The position numbers and the translations under genes were made by a program. A DNA stretch of 64,000 nt from positions 372,001 to 436,000 of the forward strand of contig JBBAEN010000001.1 of assembly GCA_041655955.1 (NCBI GenBank), read 5' to 3'. The notes beneath the pieces were generated by a model that saw nothing but the letters and a program-made list of their open reading frames with translations, had not been told where the DNA came from and made no database searches. This DNA comes from Micavibrio_A sp041655955. GTDB taxonomy: Bacteria > Pseudomonadota > Alphaproteobacteria > Micavibrionales > Micavibrionaceae. Positions 53,219 to 62,714 of the stretch are shown piece after piece. Position 1 is the first letter of the stretch. Every line of letters begins with the position of its first letter.

Positions 53219-54043
53219 TTAAGCCGTTTTCACCACCGCGTCGATTTCCTTCATCTTGGACAAAACCCCTTCGAGCTCGCTAATCTTGACCATGTTCGGC
53301 CCATCGCTCGGCGCATTGTCGGGATCCTGATGGGTCTCCATGAACACGCCCGCAACGCCGACAGCCACGGCGGCGCGTGCGAGAACGGGAACCATCGTGC
53401 GGTCGCCGCCCGATTTATCGCCTTGTCCGCCCGGCTGCTGCACCGAATGGGTCGCGTCAAAAATCACGGGATAGCCGGTTTGCGCCATGATGGGCAAAGA
53501 GCGCATGTCGGATACGAGCGTGTTATAGCCAAAGCTCGCCCCGCGCTCACACAACATGATATTCTCGTTCCCCGTGCTGGCGATTTTCGCCGCGACATTC
53601 TTCATATCCCAGGGCGCGAGAAACTGCCCCTTTTTCACGTTGATTGCCTTGCCGGTTTTTCCGGCGGCCAGAAGCAAATCCGTCTGGCGGCACAGGAAAG
53701 CCGGAATTTGTAAAATATCCACGGCCTCGGCGACAAGCGCGCATTGCTCCGGCGCATGAACGTCCGTTACGACGGGGACGCCGAAATCTTTTTTAATATC
53801 CTTGAAAATCTGCATCGCCTCGTCAAAGGAAACACCGCAACGCACACCGGAAACGCTCGTCCTGTTGGCCTTGTCAAAGGAAGATTTATAAACCATGCCG
53901 ATACCGAGCCTGTCCGTGATCTCCTTGATCTTTCCGCACATATCATAGGCATGCTGGCGGGATTCAAGGACGCACGGCCCCGCTAGCAGCGAAAACGGCT
54001 TGTCGTTGGCAAAGAGAACGGAACCGGCGGAAACAGATTTCAT
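53219..54043 (-). CDS. kdsA: 3-deoxy-8-phosphooctulonate synthase
   Basis: A 274-residue aldolase that makes Kdo-8-phosphate for lipopolysaccharide. It opens with a residue block around FSLLAGPCVLESRQHAYDMC and has KSSFDKANRTSVSG, VVTDVHAPEQC, QIPAFLCRQTDLLLAAGKTG and DATHSVQQPGG. ATG 54043 has AAGGATTATTGCTT upstream and is preferred to the in-frame start at 54175. The Kdo product links the strain to a Gram-negative outer membrane. It is downstream of pyrG. Confidence 0.96.
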   Translation of the reverse strand: MKSVSAGSVLFANDKPFSLLAGPCVLESRQHAYDMCGKIKEITDRLGIGMVYKSSFDKANRTSVSGVRCGVSFDEAMQIFKDIKKDFGVPVVTDVHAPEQCALVAEAVDILQIPAFLCRQTDLLLAAGKTGKAINVKKGQFLAPWDMKNVAAKIASTGNENIMLCERGASFGYNTLVSDMRSLPIMAQTGYPVIFDATHSVQQPGGQGDKSGGDRTMVPVLARAAVAVGVAGVFMETHQDPDNAPSDGPNMVKISELEGVLSKMKEIDAVVKTA

Positions 54044-54215
54044 AAGCAATAATCCTTCATTTATGGGCACCGTGTGATGCCGGAGAAATGTGGCAAATCC
54101 ATAGCATAGCGGGACTGTTCTTGTCCCGCCCTGTTTTAACTTGATTTTCAATAACGACAAAACTATGGTCGCCACAAAACAGGCTGTTTAAGCCGGAAAT
54201 AGAAGAAGCTGTGCA

Positions 54216-54587
54216 ATGAGCAAGGATGACGAAGAGAAAAAGCGCAAATCGATTATGAGGGCGGCCGCCAGGGCTTTTGTTGATGGTACGGAAAAACTCA
54301 TCCAAGAAGACGCCCGGCCCCTGACCCGCTATCTGGCCTCGAAAAACGCGCGGTTTATCCCTGACGAGACTATCCATCGCCTGATAATCGCGGCCCGGCC
54401 CGTCAGCGTGGAGAAAATCCCCTTTGAAGACGGAACCCACCAATTCCGCGTGACTATAGAGCGCGGCTATCTGGAGGCTTTAAAAGCGATGGACGATGTC
54501 GCCAATATGGCGGCGAAACCTTTTGAAAAACCGTTCTATATTTTCAACGCGCCGCGGCACGGCAAAGCGCCGGAACCATCCGATTGA
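54216..54587 (+). CDS. Hypothetical protein between kdsA and pyrG
   Basis: A 123-residue protein opening MSKDDEEKKRKSIMRAAARA, with a charged start, a central KIPFEDGTHQFRVTIERGYL that could be two beta strands, and a C-terminal tail FEKPFYIFNAPRHG. I do not recognise a family. ATG 54216 has no strong ribosome site. It is divergent from kdsA (170-bp gap) and convergent with pyrG, with a six-base gap. Confidence 0.6.
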   Translation: MSKDDEEKKRKSIMRAAARAFVDGTEKLIQEDARPLTRYLASKNARFIPDETIHRLIIAARPVSVEKIPFEDGTHQFRVTIERGYLEALKAMDDVANMAAKPFEKPFYIFNAPRHGKAPEPSD

Positions 54588-54593
54588 AAAAGG

Positions 54594-56228
54594 TCAGACC
54601 AGCCGTTCCTGATCGATCGCAGCCTTGACGAAGCTTACGAATAACGGGTGCGGATCGAACGGCTTTGATTTCAGTTCGGGATGGTATTGCACGCCGATAA
54701 ACCAGGGATGGTCGTTGCGCTCGCAAATCTCGGGGAGCTTGCCGTCCGGCGACGTCCCCGAAAAGATAAGGCCCTGCGCTTCGAGCGGCTCGCGGTAATT
54801 CATATTGACTTCATAACGGTGGCGGTGGCGCTCTGAAATATCCGTAGAGCCGTATATCTCCGCAACTTTCGATCCTTTCGCAAGGCTGGCCGGATAGGCG
54901 CCAAGGCGCATTGTGCCTCCAAGATCGTCGCTTTCCCCGCGTTCTTCCTTTGAATTCCCCTTTGTCCATTCGGTCATCATGCCGACCAGTGGCTCATCCC
55001 CCTCTTTGAAACCGAACTCGGTCGAATTGGCGCGGGGCAGTCCCGCCGTGTTGCGGGCGGCTTCCAGAACCGCCATCTGCAAGCCGAAGCAAATCCCGAA
55101 ATACGGGACGCCGCGCTCACGCGCAAATTTCGCCGCCTTGATTTTCCCCTCGGCCCCGCGCTCGCCGAAACCGCCCGCGACAAGGATGCCGTTCACGCCC
55201 TGAAGCTCGTGGACAATCTCGTCATTGTCATCGAACTTCGAGCTTTCGACGAACTTGATTTTAACCTTGCACTTATTGGCGATACCGCCATGGACAAGCG
55301 CCTCGTTGAGCGATTTATAAGAATCCGCAAGATTGGTGTATTTTCCGACCAGCGCAATCGTAACACTGCCCTCCGGGTTTTTAATGCGATCGACAATCTC
55401 TTCCCATTTGGAAAGATCCGGCGCGGGCGCTTTGACGCCGAAAGCGTCCAGAATTTGATCGTCCAGCCCGACCTTGTGATAGGAAAGCGGCACTTCATAG
55501 ATGGTCGAAACATCGAGCGCCGGAATGACCTTGTTCTCGTCAATATTGCAAAACTGCGCGATTTTGCGCAAATCATCCGGCTCTATCTCGCGATCGGCGC
55601 GGCAAAGCAGGATGCGCGGACGAATCCCGACACTCATCAACTCCTTGACGCTGTGCTGGGTCGGCTTGGTTTTAAGCTCGCCCGCCGCCGCGATATAAGG
55701 CAGCAGCGTAACATGGAGGAACAAGGCGCGCTCCCGCCCCACTTCATTCCCGAACTGGCGAATAGCCTCAAGGAACGGCAGGGATTCAATATCGCCGACC
55801 GTGCCGCCAATTTCGACCAGCACGAAATCAGCCGACCCGTCTTTTTCACGGATAAAGTTTTTGATCTCGTCCGTGATATGCGGGATCACCTGCACCGTCG
55901 CGCCAAGGTAATCGCCACGGCGCTCCTTTTGAAGGACGTTCTGATAGATGCGGCCTGTCGTAATATTGTCGCTCTGGGAAGCCGGATTGCCCGTAAACCG
56001 TTCATAATGCCCCAAATCAAGGTCGGTTTCCGCGCCGTCGTCGGTTACATAGACCTCGCCATGCTGGAAGGGACTCATCGTACCGGGATCGATATTGAGG
56101 TAGGGGTCCATCTTGCAAAGGCGGACTTTAAAGCCCCTCGCCTGCAACAATGCGCCAAGGGCTGCGGAGCCCAGCCCCTTCCCCAAAGAAGAAACTACGC
56201 CGCCCGTGATAAAAATAAAACGTGTCAT
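54594..56228 (-). CDS. pyrG: CTP synthase
   Basis: A 544-residue enzyme that makes CTP from UTP with glutamine. The synthetase domain begins FIFITGGVVSSLGKGLGSAAL and has CKMDPYLNIDPGTMSPFQHG. The glutaminase domain has the nucleophile GICFGLQMAV (Cys near 380) and the late VQYHPELKSKP His-x-Glu. It is downstream of secG. Confidence 0.97.
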   Translation of the reverse strand: MTRFIFITGGVVSSLGKGLGSAALGALLQARGFKVRLCKMDPYLNIDPGTMSPFQHGEVYVTDDGAETDLDLGHYERFTGNPASQSDNITTGRIYQNVLQKERRGDYLGATVQVIPHITDEIKNFIREKDGSADFVLVEIGGTVGDIESLPFLEAIRQFGNEVGRERALFLHVTLLPYIAAAGELKTKPTQHSVKELMSVGIRPRILLCRADREIEPDDLRKIAQFCNIDENKVIPALDVSTIYEVPLSYHKVGLDDQILDAFGVKAPAPDLSKWEEIVDRIKNPEGSVTIALVGKYTNLADSYKSLNEALVHGGIANKCKVKIKFVESSKFDDNDEIVHELQGVNGILVAGGFGERGAEGKIKAAKFARERGVPYFGICFGLQMAVLEAARNTAGLPRANSTEFGFKEGDEPLVGMMTEWTKGNSKEERGESDDLGGTMRLGAYPASLAKGSKVAEIYGSTDISERHRHRYEVNMNYREPLEAQGLIFSGTSPDGKLPEICERNDHPWFIGVQYHPELKSKPFDPHPLFVSFVKAAIDQERLV

Positions 56229-56276
56229 TAAAAGCCCAACTCAAATTCAAAACCCCTTTTGCAAGGGGTTAGAATT

Positions 56277-56654
56277 TTATTCAGATATCGGTGCGGAAGG
56301 AGCCCCGGATTGCGGCTGGGGTTCGTCCCCTGCCTTCGGGAGATCCTTATCGCTTTCTTGAGCGCCGGAGTCAAGGATTGCAGGAGGATTATCCAAAGAA
56401 TCTAATAAGCTGCCCTTGCCGTGGTGCGAACCGGCCAGAATTCCAAGGATAAGGCTCGTCACAAAGAAAAGTCCGGCGCAGATGGCCGTGGCGCGGGTCA
56501 GGGCGTTGGCCGTGGCCCCCGCCCCCGCAAAAGCGCCCATTCCGCCGCCCCCGCCGCCGATTCCAAGCCCGCCGCCCTCGGAACGCTGGAGCAGCACAAG
56601 GCCGATAATGCCAAGGGCGAGCAGCAGGTGAATAATCAGAATGACATTTTCCAT
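56277..56654 (-). CDS. secG: Preprotein translocase subunit SecG
   Basis: A 125-residue membrane protein. Two hydrophobic segments (about residues 3-21 and 55-75) flank a glycine-rich cytosolic loop QRSEGGGLGIGGGGGGMGAF with RATAICAGLFFVTSLILG following, as in SecG. The C-terminal tail is polar. It stimulates SecYEG-dependent export. It starts one base after the tpiA stop. Confidence 0.93.
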   Translation of the reverse strand: MENVILIIHLLLALGIIGLVLLQRSEGGGLGIGGGGGGMGAFAGAGATANALTRATAICAGLFFVTSLILGILAGSHHGKGSLLDSLDNPPAILDSGAQESDKDLPKAGDEPQPQSGAPSAPISE

Positions 56655-56655
56655 C

Positions 56656-57417
56656 TTAATCTTTTCCTTTAACAGATTCCGCGATCCCCATGAAATCAGC
56701 CGTTTTTAACGATGCGCCGCCAATCAGCGCGCCATCGACATTTTCAACGGAGAATATCCCCGCCGCATTGTCCGGCTTCACGGAACCGCCGTACAAAATA
56801 CGCACTTTTGCGCCGTCCGCAAGGGAATCCATCAGTTTTTTACGAATAAAGCCGTGCATGGCCCGAATATCGTCAATCGTCGCCGTTTTCCCTGTGCCGA
56901 TGGCCCAGACGGGTTCATAGGCAATCACGGTATTTTCCGCCGTGGCGGCGGCGGGAAGGGAGCGCATCAACTGCTCCCCGACTATATTCTCCTGCAAGCC
57001 CGCCTCGCGCTCGGCCCCTGTTTCCCCGACACAGATCATGGCGGTCAGTCCGGCCTTATGGGCGGCCTGCGCCTTGGAAGCCACCAGTTCATCCGCCTCC
57101 GCATGATATTGGCGGCGCTCGGAATGCCCCAGAATAACATGCGACGCCCCCGCATCTTTCAGCATAGCGGCGGCGATTTCCCCCGTATAGGCGCCGTTTT
57201 CATGGGCCGAACAATCCTGCCCGCCGACGGCGGCCACGCTGGCGCAATCTCTCACCTTGGGAAGATAGACGAAAGGCGGACAAACAAGGAAGTCGCAGCG
57301 TTCGGTAATTTCAGGCGCCGCGGCGATTCTTTCCTCGATTTCCGTCATCAAGGCACCGGCGCTGCGCGCGTCCCCGTTCATCTTCCAGTTTCCGGCAATC
57401 AGTTTTTTCATGGCCAA
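56656..57417 (-). CDS. tpiA: Triosephosphate isomerase
   Basis: A 253-residue glycolytic isomerase. It begins KKLIAGNWKMNG, with catalytic His in VILGHSERRQ near residue 96 and Glu in YEPVWAIGTGKTA near 167. The ILYGGSVKP phosphate loop is present. I give the TTG at 57417, which has GAGGAG eight bases upstream; ATG 57411, two codons later, is a plausible alternative. The tpiA-secG-pyrG order is common in alphaproteobacteria. Confidence 0.96.
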   Translation of the reverse strand: MAMKKLIAGNWKMNGDARSAGALMTEIEERIAAAPEITERCDFLVCPPFVYLPKVRDCASVAAVGGQDCSAHENGAYTGEIAAAMLKDAGASHVILGHSERRQYHAEADELVASKAQAAHKAGLTAMICVGETGAEREAGLQENIVGEQLMRSLPAAATAENTVIAYEPVWAIGTGKTATIDDIRAMHGFIRKKLMDSLADGAKVRILYGGSVKPDNAAGIFSVENVDGALIGGASLKTADFMGIAESVKGKD

Positions 57418-57484
57418 GCCTATTGCTCCTCTATTACTCCCTCCTTATAGTGTCCGGCGGTATAAATGAAAAGAGAGGATGTCC

Positions 57485-59353
57485 ATGCTTATATGGATGC
57501 GCAATAGTGCCGGCAGCGGCGTTTTGAAATTTTTCCTGATGGGACTGCTCACGCTGGCTGTTGCGGGCCTTGTCCTGATGGATATTGGCGGCTTCTTTAC
57601 CGGCAACGTCCCGTCCGGAACCGTCGCCAAAGGCAAGGGCATCACCATAGGTTCCACAGAATTCGCCCGCACCGTCGATCGCGCGCTCAGCCGCCAGAAT
57701 ATGAACCCGCAAATGGCTTATCAAACCGGCCTGGTTGATAATATCCTTACCGCAGAAATACAAAACCGTATCTTTACGCGTGAAGCTTTCAGGCTGGGCT
57801 TTATCGTCGATGACGCTTCCGTGACACGGCAAATCAGCGAGATGGCGGCCCCGCTCGCGGCTGGCGGCGGCAACCGCAAGGACGCGCTCCAGCAATTACT
57901 GCGCGCCCAGGGCATCAGCGAGGCTGAATTTATCGGCGGCGTCCGTCAGGAAATGGGCAACGGGCTGCTGCGCGCCGCGCTCCAGCCCCCTCCCACTTTG
58001 GCTTCGCCGCCGCTCGCGCAGGCGCTTTACCGTTATGACAGCGAAACCCGCAAGGCTTCCGTCATCGTGTTCCGCGAATCCGGGATAACGGATGTAACGG
58101 CCCCGGACGATGCGCAGCTCGAAGCCTATTATGAGGCGAACAAGGGAAGCTACCTTATCCCAGAAACGCGGAAAATCACGATTGCAACGCTCAAAGGGGA
58201 CATGGTCAAAAAGAACATCGTCATTCCTGAAGAGCGCATCCGTGCGGAATATGAGCGGAATATCGGCTCCTATACAAAACCCGAACGCAGGGAGATAGAG
58301 CAGCTCGTCGTCAATACGAAAGAAGAAGCCGAAGCGGCGGTCGCCGCCTATGAAAAAGGCAAACCGCTACGCAACGCACTAATGCAGGAATATCAAAGCT
58401 CCGGCCTGATGCCGGAAATTGCGGCTCCTGCCTTTACCGCAGAGATAGATGAGCCCGTAGGGCCTGTCCGGACGGAATTGGGCTGGCATGTCCTCGTCGT
58501 CAAAAAAATCATTCCGCAAGAGGTGACGCCGTTTGAATCCGTCCGCGAGAGATTGCGCTCCGACCTTGAGAATATCGCTTTGGGCGATGAAATGTATAAG
58601 GCCGCAAACACGATTGAAGATCATCTTGCCGCGGGGGACTCCCTCAAGGAAGCCATTGACGAATACGGCATGACGACCCGTTCAATAGGCCCGTTCAAAA
58701 GCGACGGCACGAATGAAAAGGGCGAGGATCTCTTCTCTTCCTTCGGTGCGGATCGCGGGGAAATAATCTCCGCCGCATTCGACTATGAAGAAGGTGAAAC
58801 GGCGCAGATCATAGAAACAGCCGACGGGCAGTTCCAGCTTGTCCACATAGATTCCGTCACGCCGGATTCATACCGCCCCTTTGAATCCGTTAAAAACGAA
58901 CTGCGCCGGAACTGGATTGGCGAGCAGCGCCGCCTTGCCGTGAAGGCACAAGCCGCAAAAGCCGCGGAAGCTCTTGCTTCCGGTGCAGATCTTGAAACCG
59001 TTGCAGCGGATCAGGGCCAAAAAATCCAGCAATTAAACCTCTCGCGCAAAGAATCCGCGCCTGCGCCGCTAACACCTCTTGCGGCCGCCCGTATATTTGC
59101 ATCCGGACAGGGAGAATCCTTTTCAGCGGAAATTGCGGACGGGATCGTTGTGGGGCTTGTCACAGAAGCCGCGCTGACCGGGGAAATACCTGCCCCGGAT
59201 AATGCAGAGCTTGCCGCTCTTCGCGAGCTTACGGGAACGTCGCTCGCTCAGGACAGTATTGCCCAGTATATGGACAAGCTTGTTGATATGAAGAAAATCA
59301 AAATCAACAAGGCCACACTGGATATGATGTTCGGCGATCCCTCGCTGCGTTAA
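57485..59353 (+). CDS. Peptidylprolyl isomerase-like SurA N-domain/PpiD family protein
   Basis: A 622-residue protein anchored by one membrane helix (KFFLMGLLTLAVAGLVLMDI) with a large periplasmic part. It has a SurA-like N-terminal helix domain and a parvulin-type region around EIDEPVGPVRTELGWHVLVV. A second PPIase-like block (FDYEEGETAQIIETADG) follows. These match PpiD, which helps proteins leaving the Sec channel, although the parvulin domain looks weakly conserved. Start ATG 57485 is preferred because of GAGAGG at good distance, and ATG 57479 is in frame. It is divergent from tpiA-secG. Confidence 0.88.
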   Translation: MLIWMRNSAGSGVLKFFLMGLLTLAVAGLVLMDIGGFFTGNVPSGTVAKGKGITIGSTEFARTVDRALSRQNMNPQMAYQTGLVDNILTAEIQNRIFTREAFRLGFIVDDASVTRQISEMAAPLAAGGGNRKDALQQLLRAQGISEAEFIGGVRQEMGNGLLRAALQPPPTLASPPLAQALYRYDSETRKASVIVFRESGITDVTAPDDAQLEAYYEANKGSYLIPETRKITIATLKGDMVKKNIVIPEERIRAEYERNIGSYTKPERREIEQLVVNTKEEAEAAVAAYEKGKPLRNALMQEYQSSGLMPEIAAPAFTAEIDEPVGPVRTELGWHVLVVKKIIPQEVTPFESVRERLRSDLENIALGDEMYKAANTIEDHLAAGDSLKEAIDEYGMTTRSIGPFKSDGTNEKGEDLFSSFGADRGEIISAAFDYEEGETAQIIETADGQFQLVHIDSVTPDSYRPFESVKNELRRNWIGEQRRLAVKAQAAKAAEALASGADLETVAADQGQKIQQLNLSRKESAPAPLTPLAAARIFASGQGESFSAEIADGIVVGLVTEAALTGEIPAPDNAELAALRELTGTSLAQDSIAQYMDKLVDMKKIKINKATLDMMFGDPSLR

Positions 59354-59365
59354 TCCCGCCCTTAC

Positions 59366-59395
59366 GGGCGCGGTTTTAAAGGCCGCGCTCTTTGT
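59366..59395 (+). terminator. Terminator after the ppiD-like gene
   Basis: GGGCGCGG/CCGCGCTC (eight pairs with one G-U) with a nine-base loop is followed by TTTGT. The stem lies between two convergent genes. Confidence 0.55.
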
Positions 59396-59408
59396 ATGGC
59401 GGGTGCGT

Positions 59409-60746
59409 CTAATAAATTCCTTGCGAGAAAGGATCCGGCGCGGGCGCTGGCGCTCCTTGCGCGGCATCGCCGGCTGGCTTCTTCTGTGCGCCGGCCCGCC
59501 CCTGAAAATGCAGCAATTCAACATTCTTTAAAGCGTCTTCCGGCAGGGCGGGCTTATCAGGAAGAGCCACATCTTTTACCGCGGGAAGACGCACTTCAAC
59601 AGCTTGCGGCGCATCCTTGCCACCCTCGCCATTTCCGGCTTCGCCGCCCTCCGGCTGAAGGAGAAGCCCCTTGACGCTTACAAGCTCGATGCCTTTTTGC
59701 CTGAGCGTCGGTATCCACGCCCGCAAGCCGTTCAACGTATGATCCTTGGGGTGGCCGATGGCGATAGCGTAACCATGTTTAAGCGCGCGGTTTTCGGTTG
59801 CCTTAAGAGCGCGCGCGACAAAGTCCGCACTGTCTTCATGGTCAAGGAAAACATGGCGTTCGGCATAGGGGATACCCGCCCTATCCGCTTCGCTCGCAGC
59901 GACGCTTTTGCCGCTGGTTTTTGAATCCACGAAAAACAGCCCGCGTTCGGCAAGCATGGGCATCAGGCGTGCCATCGCTTCCTTGTCCTGCGTCAGGCGG
60001 CTTCCCATATGGTTATTGATGCCTTCATATCCTTCAAAACTAACCAGCATTTTTTCAAAAGCCGCTCGAAATTCAGCCGCCCCCATGCCGCGCTTCAAAC
60101 CGCCCGGCCCGATATAGTTTTTTTCATCCATCGCTTCCATCGGTACGTGGATAATAAGCGTATGCCCTTTTTCCTTCGCGCGCCGCGCAAGCTCCGGCGT
60201 CTTGGCCGCATAGGGTAAAAACGCCATCGTTACGGGCGCGGGCAAGTCAATGGCCTCATTGCTTCTGCGGACATCCATGCCGAGATCGTCGATAATGATA
60301 GAAATTTTCGGCGCCCCGTGCGGCATGAAAGACCGTTTTATCACGGCCTTGTCTTCTTCGGCTGCGGCCTTGGGCGTATCCGCAAAAAGCTCTTGCCCGG
60401 AAGGCGCTAAAGCCTCCCCGCCCGCACCTGCCCCTTCCATTGACGGCGTATCGGGCTTTGCGGCCCCGGTGCCGCCCGCATCATCCGGATCAGGGGGCGC
60501 GCCGCCCGTTTCCGGTGCCTCGAAATAGGCTGCGCCGTCCGGCGGCTCCACCCGTTCAGGCGGCGGCAAGTCCGGATGAACCGGCACAGTTCCTCCATCG
60601 GCCCCTTGCTCGATGGCGGGCATAGTCCTGTTGGCCTCTATATAGCTTCTTTTCCCGCCAAATACATATTGGTCGGCCAGAATCATTAACACAACGCCGA
60701 TTGCAATGAATTTAAGGGTGCCTATCTGATCTTTTTCGCGCTTCAT
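59409..60746 (-). CDS. Divergent polysaccharide deacetylase family protein
   Basis: A 445-residue protein. A membrane helix near residues 10-26 (GTLKFIAIGVVLMILADQYV) is followed by a proline-rich linker of about 130 residues and a divergent polysaccharide deacetylase domain (YibQ-like) starting KISIIIDDLGMDVRRSNEAI. It has LIIHVPMEAMD, INNHMGSRLTQDKEAM and FFVDSKTSGKSVA as metal or active-site blocks. The substrate is not known. The domain ends at about residue 370 before a polar tail. The start is set at ATG 60746, and starts upstream are possible. Confidence 0.85.
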   Translation of the reverse strand: MKREKDQIGTLKFIAIGVVLMILADQYVFGGKRSYIEANRTMPAIEQGADGGTVPVHPDLPPPERVEPPDGAAYFEAPETGGAPPDPDDAGGTGAAKPDTPSMEGAGAGGEALAPSGQELFADTPKAAAEEDKAVIKRSFMPHGAPKISIIIDDLGMDVRRSNEAIDLPAPVTMAFLPYAAKTPELARRAKEKGHTLIIHVPMEAMDEKNYIGPGGLKRGMGAAEFRAAFEKMLVSFEGYEGINNHMGSRLTQDKEAMARLMPMLAERGLFFVDSKTSGKSVAASEADRAGIPYAERHVFLDHEDSADFVARALKATENRALKHGYAIAIGHPKDHTLNGLRAWIPTLRQKGIELVSVKGLLLQPEGGEAGNGEGGKDAPQAVEVRLPAVKDVALPDKPALPEDALKNVELLHFQGRAGAQKKPAGDAAQGAPAPAPDPFSQGIY

Positions 60747-60856
60747 GGCGGCAAGCTTAGCAACAGGCTGGACATTCGTCCACGCCCGCGCCATAAATCT
60801 TGGCAATATATTCAAGCGACAAAACAATAAAGAACCGGCTGTTCCGGCATGACTGA

Positions 60857-61864
60857 ATGAGCGATTTTACGACACTTGCCGCCAGGGTTCGTCAAGGCGA
60901 TATTCTGGACGAAGACGAGATGGGCGCATGCATTCAGGCGCTGATGGAAGGCGCCATCCCCCATGAAGATGCCGCCGCCTTCCTCACCTCCCTTGCCGAA
61001 CGCGGCGAAAGCGCGCAGGAAATCGCAGGCGCGGCGCGGATCATGCGGGCCTTCGCCTCGTCTATCACGGCCCCCGCCGGCGCGATAGATTGTTGCGGGA
61101 CGGGCGGCGACGGGCATGAAACCTATAATATCTCCACGGCCGTCGCGCTTGTCGCCGCCGCCTGCGGCGTTCCGGTCGCGAAACACGGGAACCGCTCCGC
61201 CTCCTCCCCATCGGGCGCCGCCGACGTGCTGGAGCAATGCGGCGTAGATCTCTCCTTGGGGAAAGAGGCTTTAGAAGAGGCGCTCCGCACGATAAATTTT
61301 TGCTTCCTGATGGCCCCAAACCATCATGGCGCGATGCGCCATATCGCCCCGGTGCGCAAGGCGCTGGGCCGGAGGACGATCTTCAACCTTCTTGGCCCGC
61401 TCGCAAATCCTGCGGGCACGCAAAAACAGCTTATCGGGGTCTATGACAGGGAATGGATTTTGCCGGTCGCGGAGGCGCTTCAAACCCTTGGCACGCAAAG
61501 TGCGCTTATCGTGCATGGCGCCGACGGTCTTGATGAAATAACCCTCACAGGCCCGACCTATGCCGCGCAATTGCAGGGCGGCGTCATTACAGAGCAGGTC
61601 TTCCGGCCCGAAGATTTCAACCTCCAGCCAATTGCGTTGCAGGATTTAGCGGGCGGCGATTCTGCGCATAATGCGGGGGCGCTTTGCAATCTCCTTGCGG
61701 GGCAGCATGGCGCATACAGATCTGTCGTACTGGCCAACGCCGCCGCCGTCCTCTATCTCCATGACGGGCGCGCTTTTCCGGAGGGGGTCGAGGCTGCGGC
61801 CAAGGCCATTGATTCCGGCGCGGCCCTCAACGTCCTCAACCGTTATAAGGAGTTCCGGGCATGA
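60857..61864 (+). CDS. trpD: Anthranilate phosphoribosyltransferase
   Basis: A 335-residue enzyme of tryptophan synthesis. It has CGTGGDGHETYNISTAVALV near residue 77 and KHGNRSASSPSGAADVLEQCG, plus the LGRRTIFNLLGPLANPAG block. It overlaps trpC by ATGA, so both are translated together. trpE and trpG are not in the window. No leader peptide is visible upstream. Confidence 0.96.
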   Translation: MSDFTTLAARVRQGDILDEDEMGACIQALMEGAIPHEDAAAFLTSLAERGESAQEIAGAARIMRAFASSITAPAGAIDCCGTGGDGHETYNISTAVALVAAACGVPVAKHGNRSASSPSGAADVLEQCGVDLSLGKEALEEALRTINFCFLMAPNHHGAMRHIAPVRKALGRRTIFNLLGPLANPAGTQKQLIGVYDREWILPVAEALQTLGTQSALIVHGADGLDEITLTGPTYAAQLQGGVITEQVFRPEDFNLQPIALQDLAGGDSAHNAGALCNLLAGQHGAYRSVVLANAAAVLYLHDGRAFPEGVEAAAKAIDSGAALNVLNRYKEFRA

Positions 61865-62643
61865 GTAATATCCTTCAGAAAATCTGCGCCGATAAAAGGG
61901 AACATATCGCGCATCAGAAGGCGCAAACGCCCCTTGCCGCCCTTAAAGAACAAATCGAAAGCCTGCCCCCCGCACGCGGTTTTATCGGCGCGCTTCAAGC
62001 CAATCCTCCGGCCCTTATTGCCGAAATCAAAAAGGCTTCGCCAAGCAAGGGAATCATCCGCGCCGATTTCGATCCGGTCGCCATCGCGCGCATCTACGCG
62101 GAAAACGGCGCGGCGTGTCTTTCCGTCCTCACGGACGAACCTTATTTCCAAGGGTGCGATTCCTATCTGCAAAACATCCGCGCCGCCGTCGATATACCTC
62201 TTTTGCGCAAGGACTTCACGGTCGATCCCTATCAGCTATACGAGGCGCGCGCGCTTGGGGCGGATTGCATCCTTCTTATCATGGCCGCCCTAGAAGAAAA
62301 CGAGGCAAGCGATATGTACGATCTCGCTACCTCCTTGTCACTCGACACGCTGTTTGAAGTGCATGACGAAGAAGAGCTGGAGCGGGCGCTTGCGCTTTCA
62401 CCCCGCATGATCGGCGTCAATAACCGCAACCTGAAAACGCTGGAAGTGGATATCGCAACCGGCCTCAATCTTGCCCCCTCCATTCCGGACGGCATCCTGA
62501 AAGTCGCAGAAAGCGGGCTTGCCGACCACGATACTGTGGAGGCTTTTCACGCGCTTGGCTACGGGGCCTTCCTCATCGGCGAAAGCCTTATGCGCGCGCA
62601 TGATATTGGCGCCGCGACACGGAAAATCATGAGCAAGAGTTGA
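61861..62643 (+). CDS. trpC: Indole-3-glycerol phosphate synthase
   Basis: A 260-residue TIM-barrel enzyme. It has IAEIKKASPSKGIIRADFD near residue 53, LLRKDFTVDPYQLYEARA near 113, and NNRNLKTLEVD with GLAD and the late GYGAFLIGESLMRA. The start overlaps trpD by ATGA. It is followed by lexA 71 bases later, a common alphaproteobacterial neighbour. Confidence 0.97.
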   Translation: MSNILQKICADKREHIAHQKAQTPLAALKEQIESLPPARGFIGALQANPPALIAEIKKASPSKGIIRADFDPVAIARIYAENGAACLSVLTDEPYFQGCDSYLQNIRAAVDIPLLRKDFTVDPYQLYEARALGADCILLIMAALEENEASDMYDLATSLSLDTLFEVHDEEELERALALSPRMIGVNNRNLKTLEVDIATGLNLAPSIPDGILKVAESGLADHDTVEAFHALGYGAFLIGESLMRAHDIGAATRKIMSKS

Positions 62644-62653
62644 CACGAACCAT

Positions 62654-62679
62654 GAACATGCGTAGAACAGTATAAGAAC
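62654..62679 (+). promoter_or_regulatory. Overlapping LexA boxes of the lexA promoter
   Basis: GAAC occurs at 62654, 62665 and 62676, each pair separated by seven bases (GAAC-N7-GAAC twice, 11-bp period). This is the alphaproteobacterial LexA motif on the opposite strand GTTC-N7-GTTC. A fourth GAAC is at 62647. The boxes lie 36-61 bp before the lexA ATG and would give autorepression. Confidence 0.8.
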
Positions 62680-62714
62680 ATATCGATTCCAGCAAAGAAT
62701 AAAGGATTAGGCCG

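Noticed and set aside
55209..56231. Plus-strand frame of 340 codons opposite pyrG
   Set aside because: Antisense shadow of pyrG, no recognisable domain.
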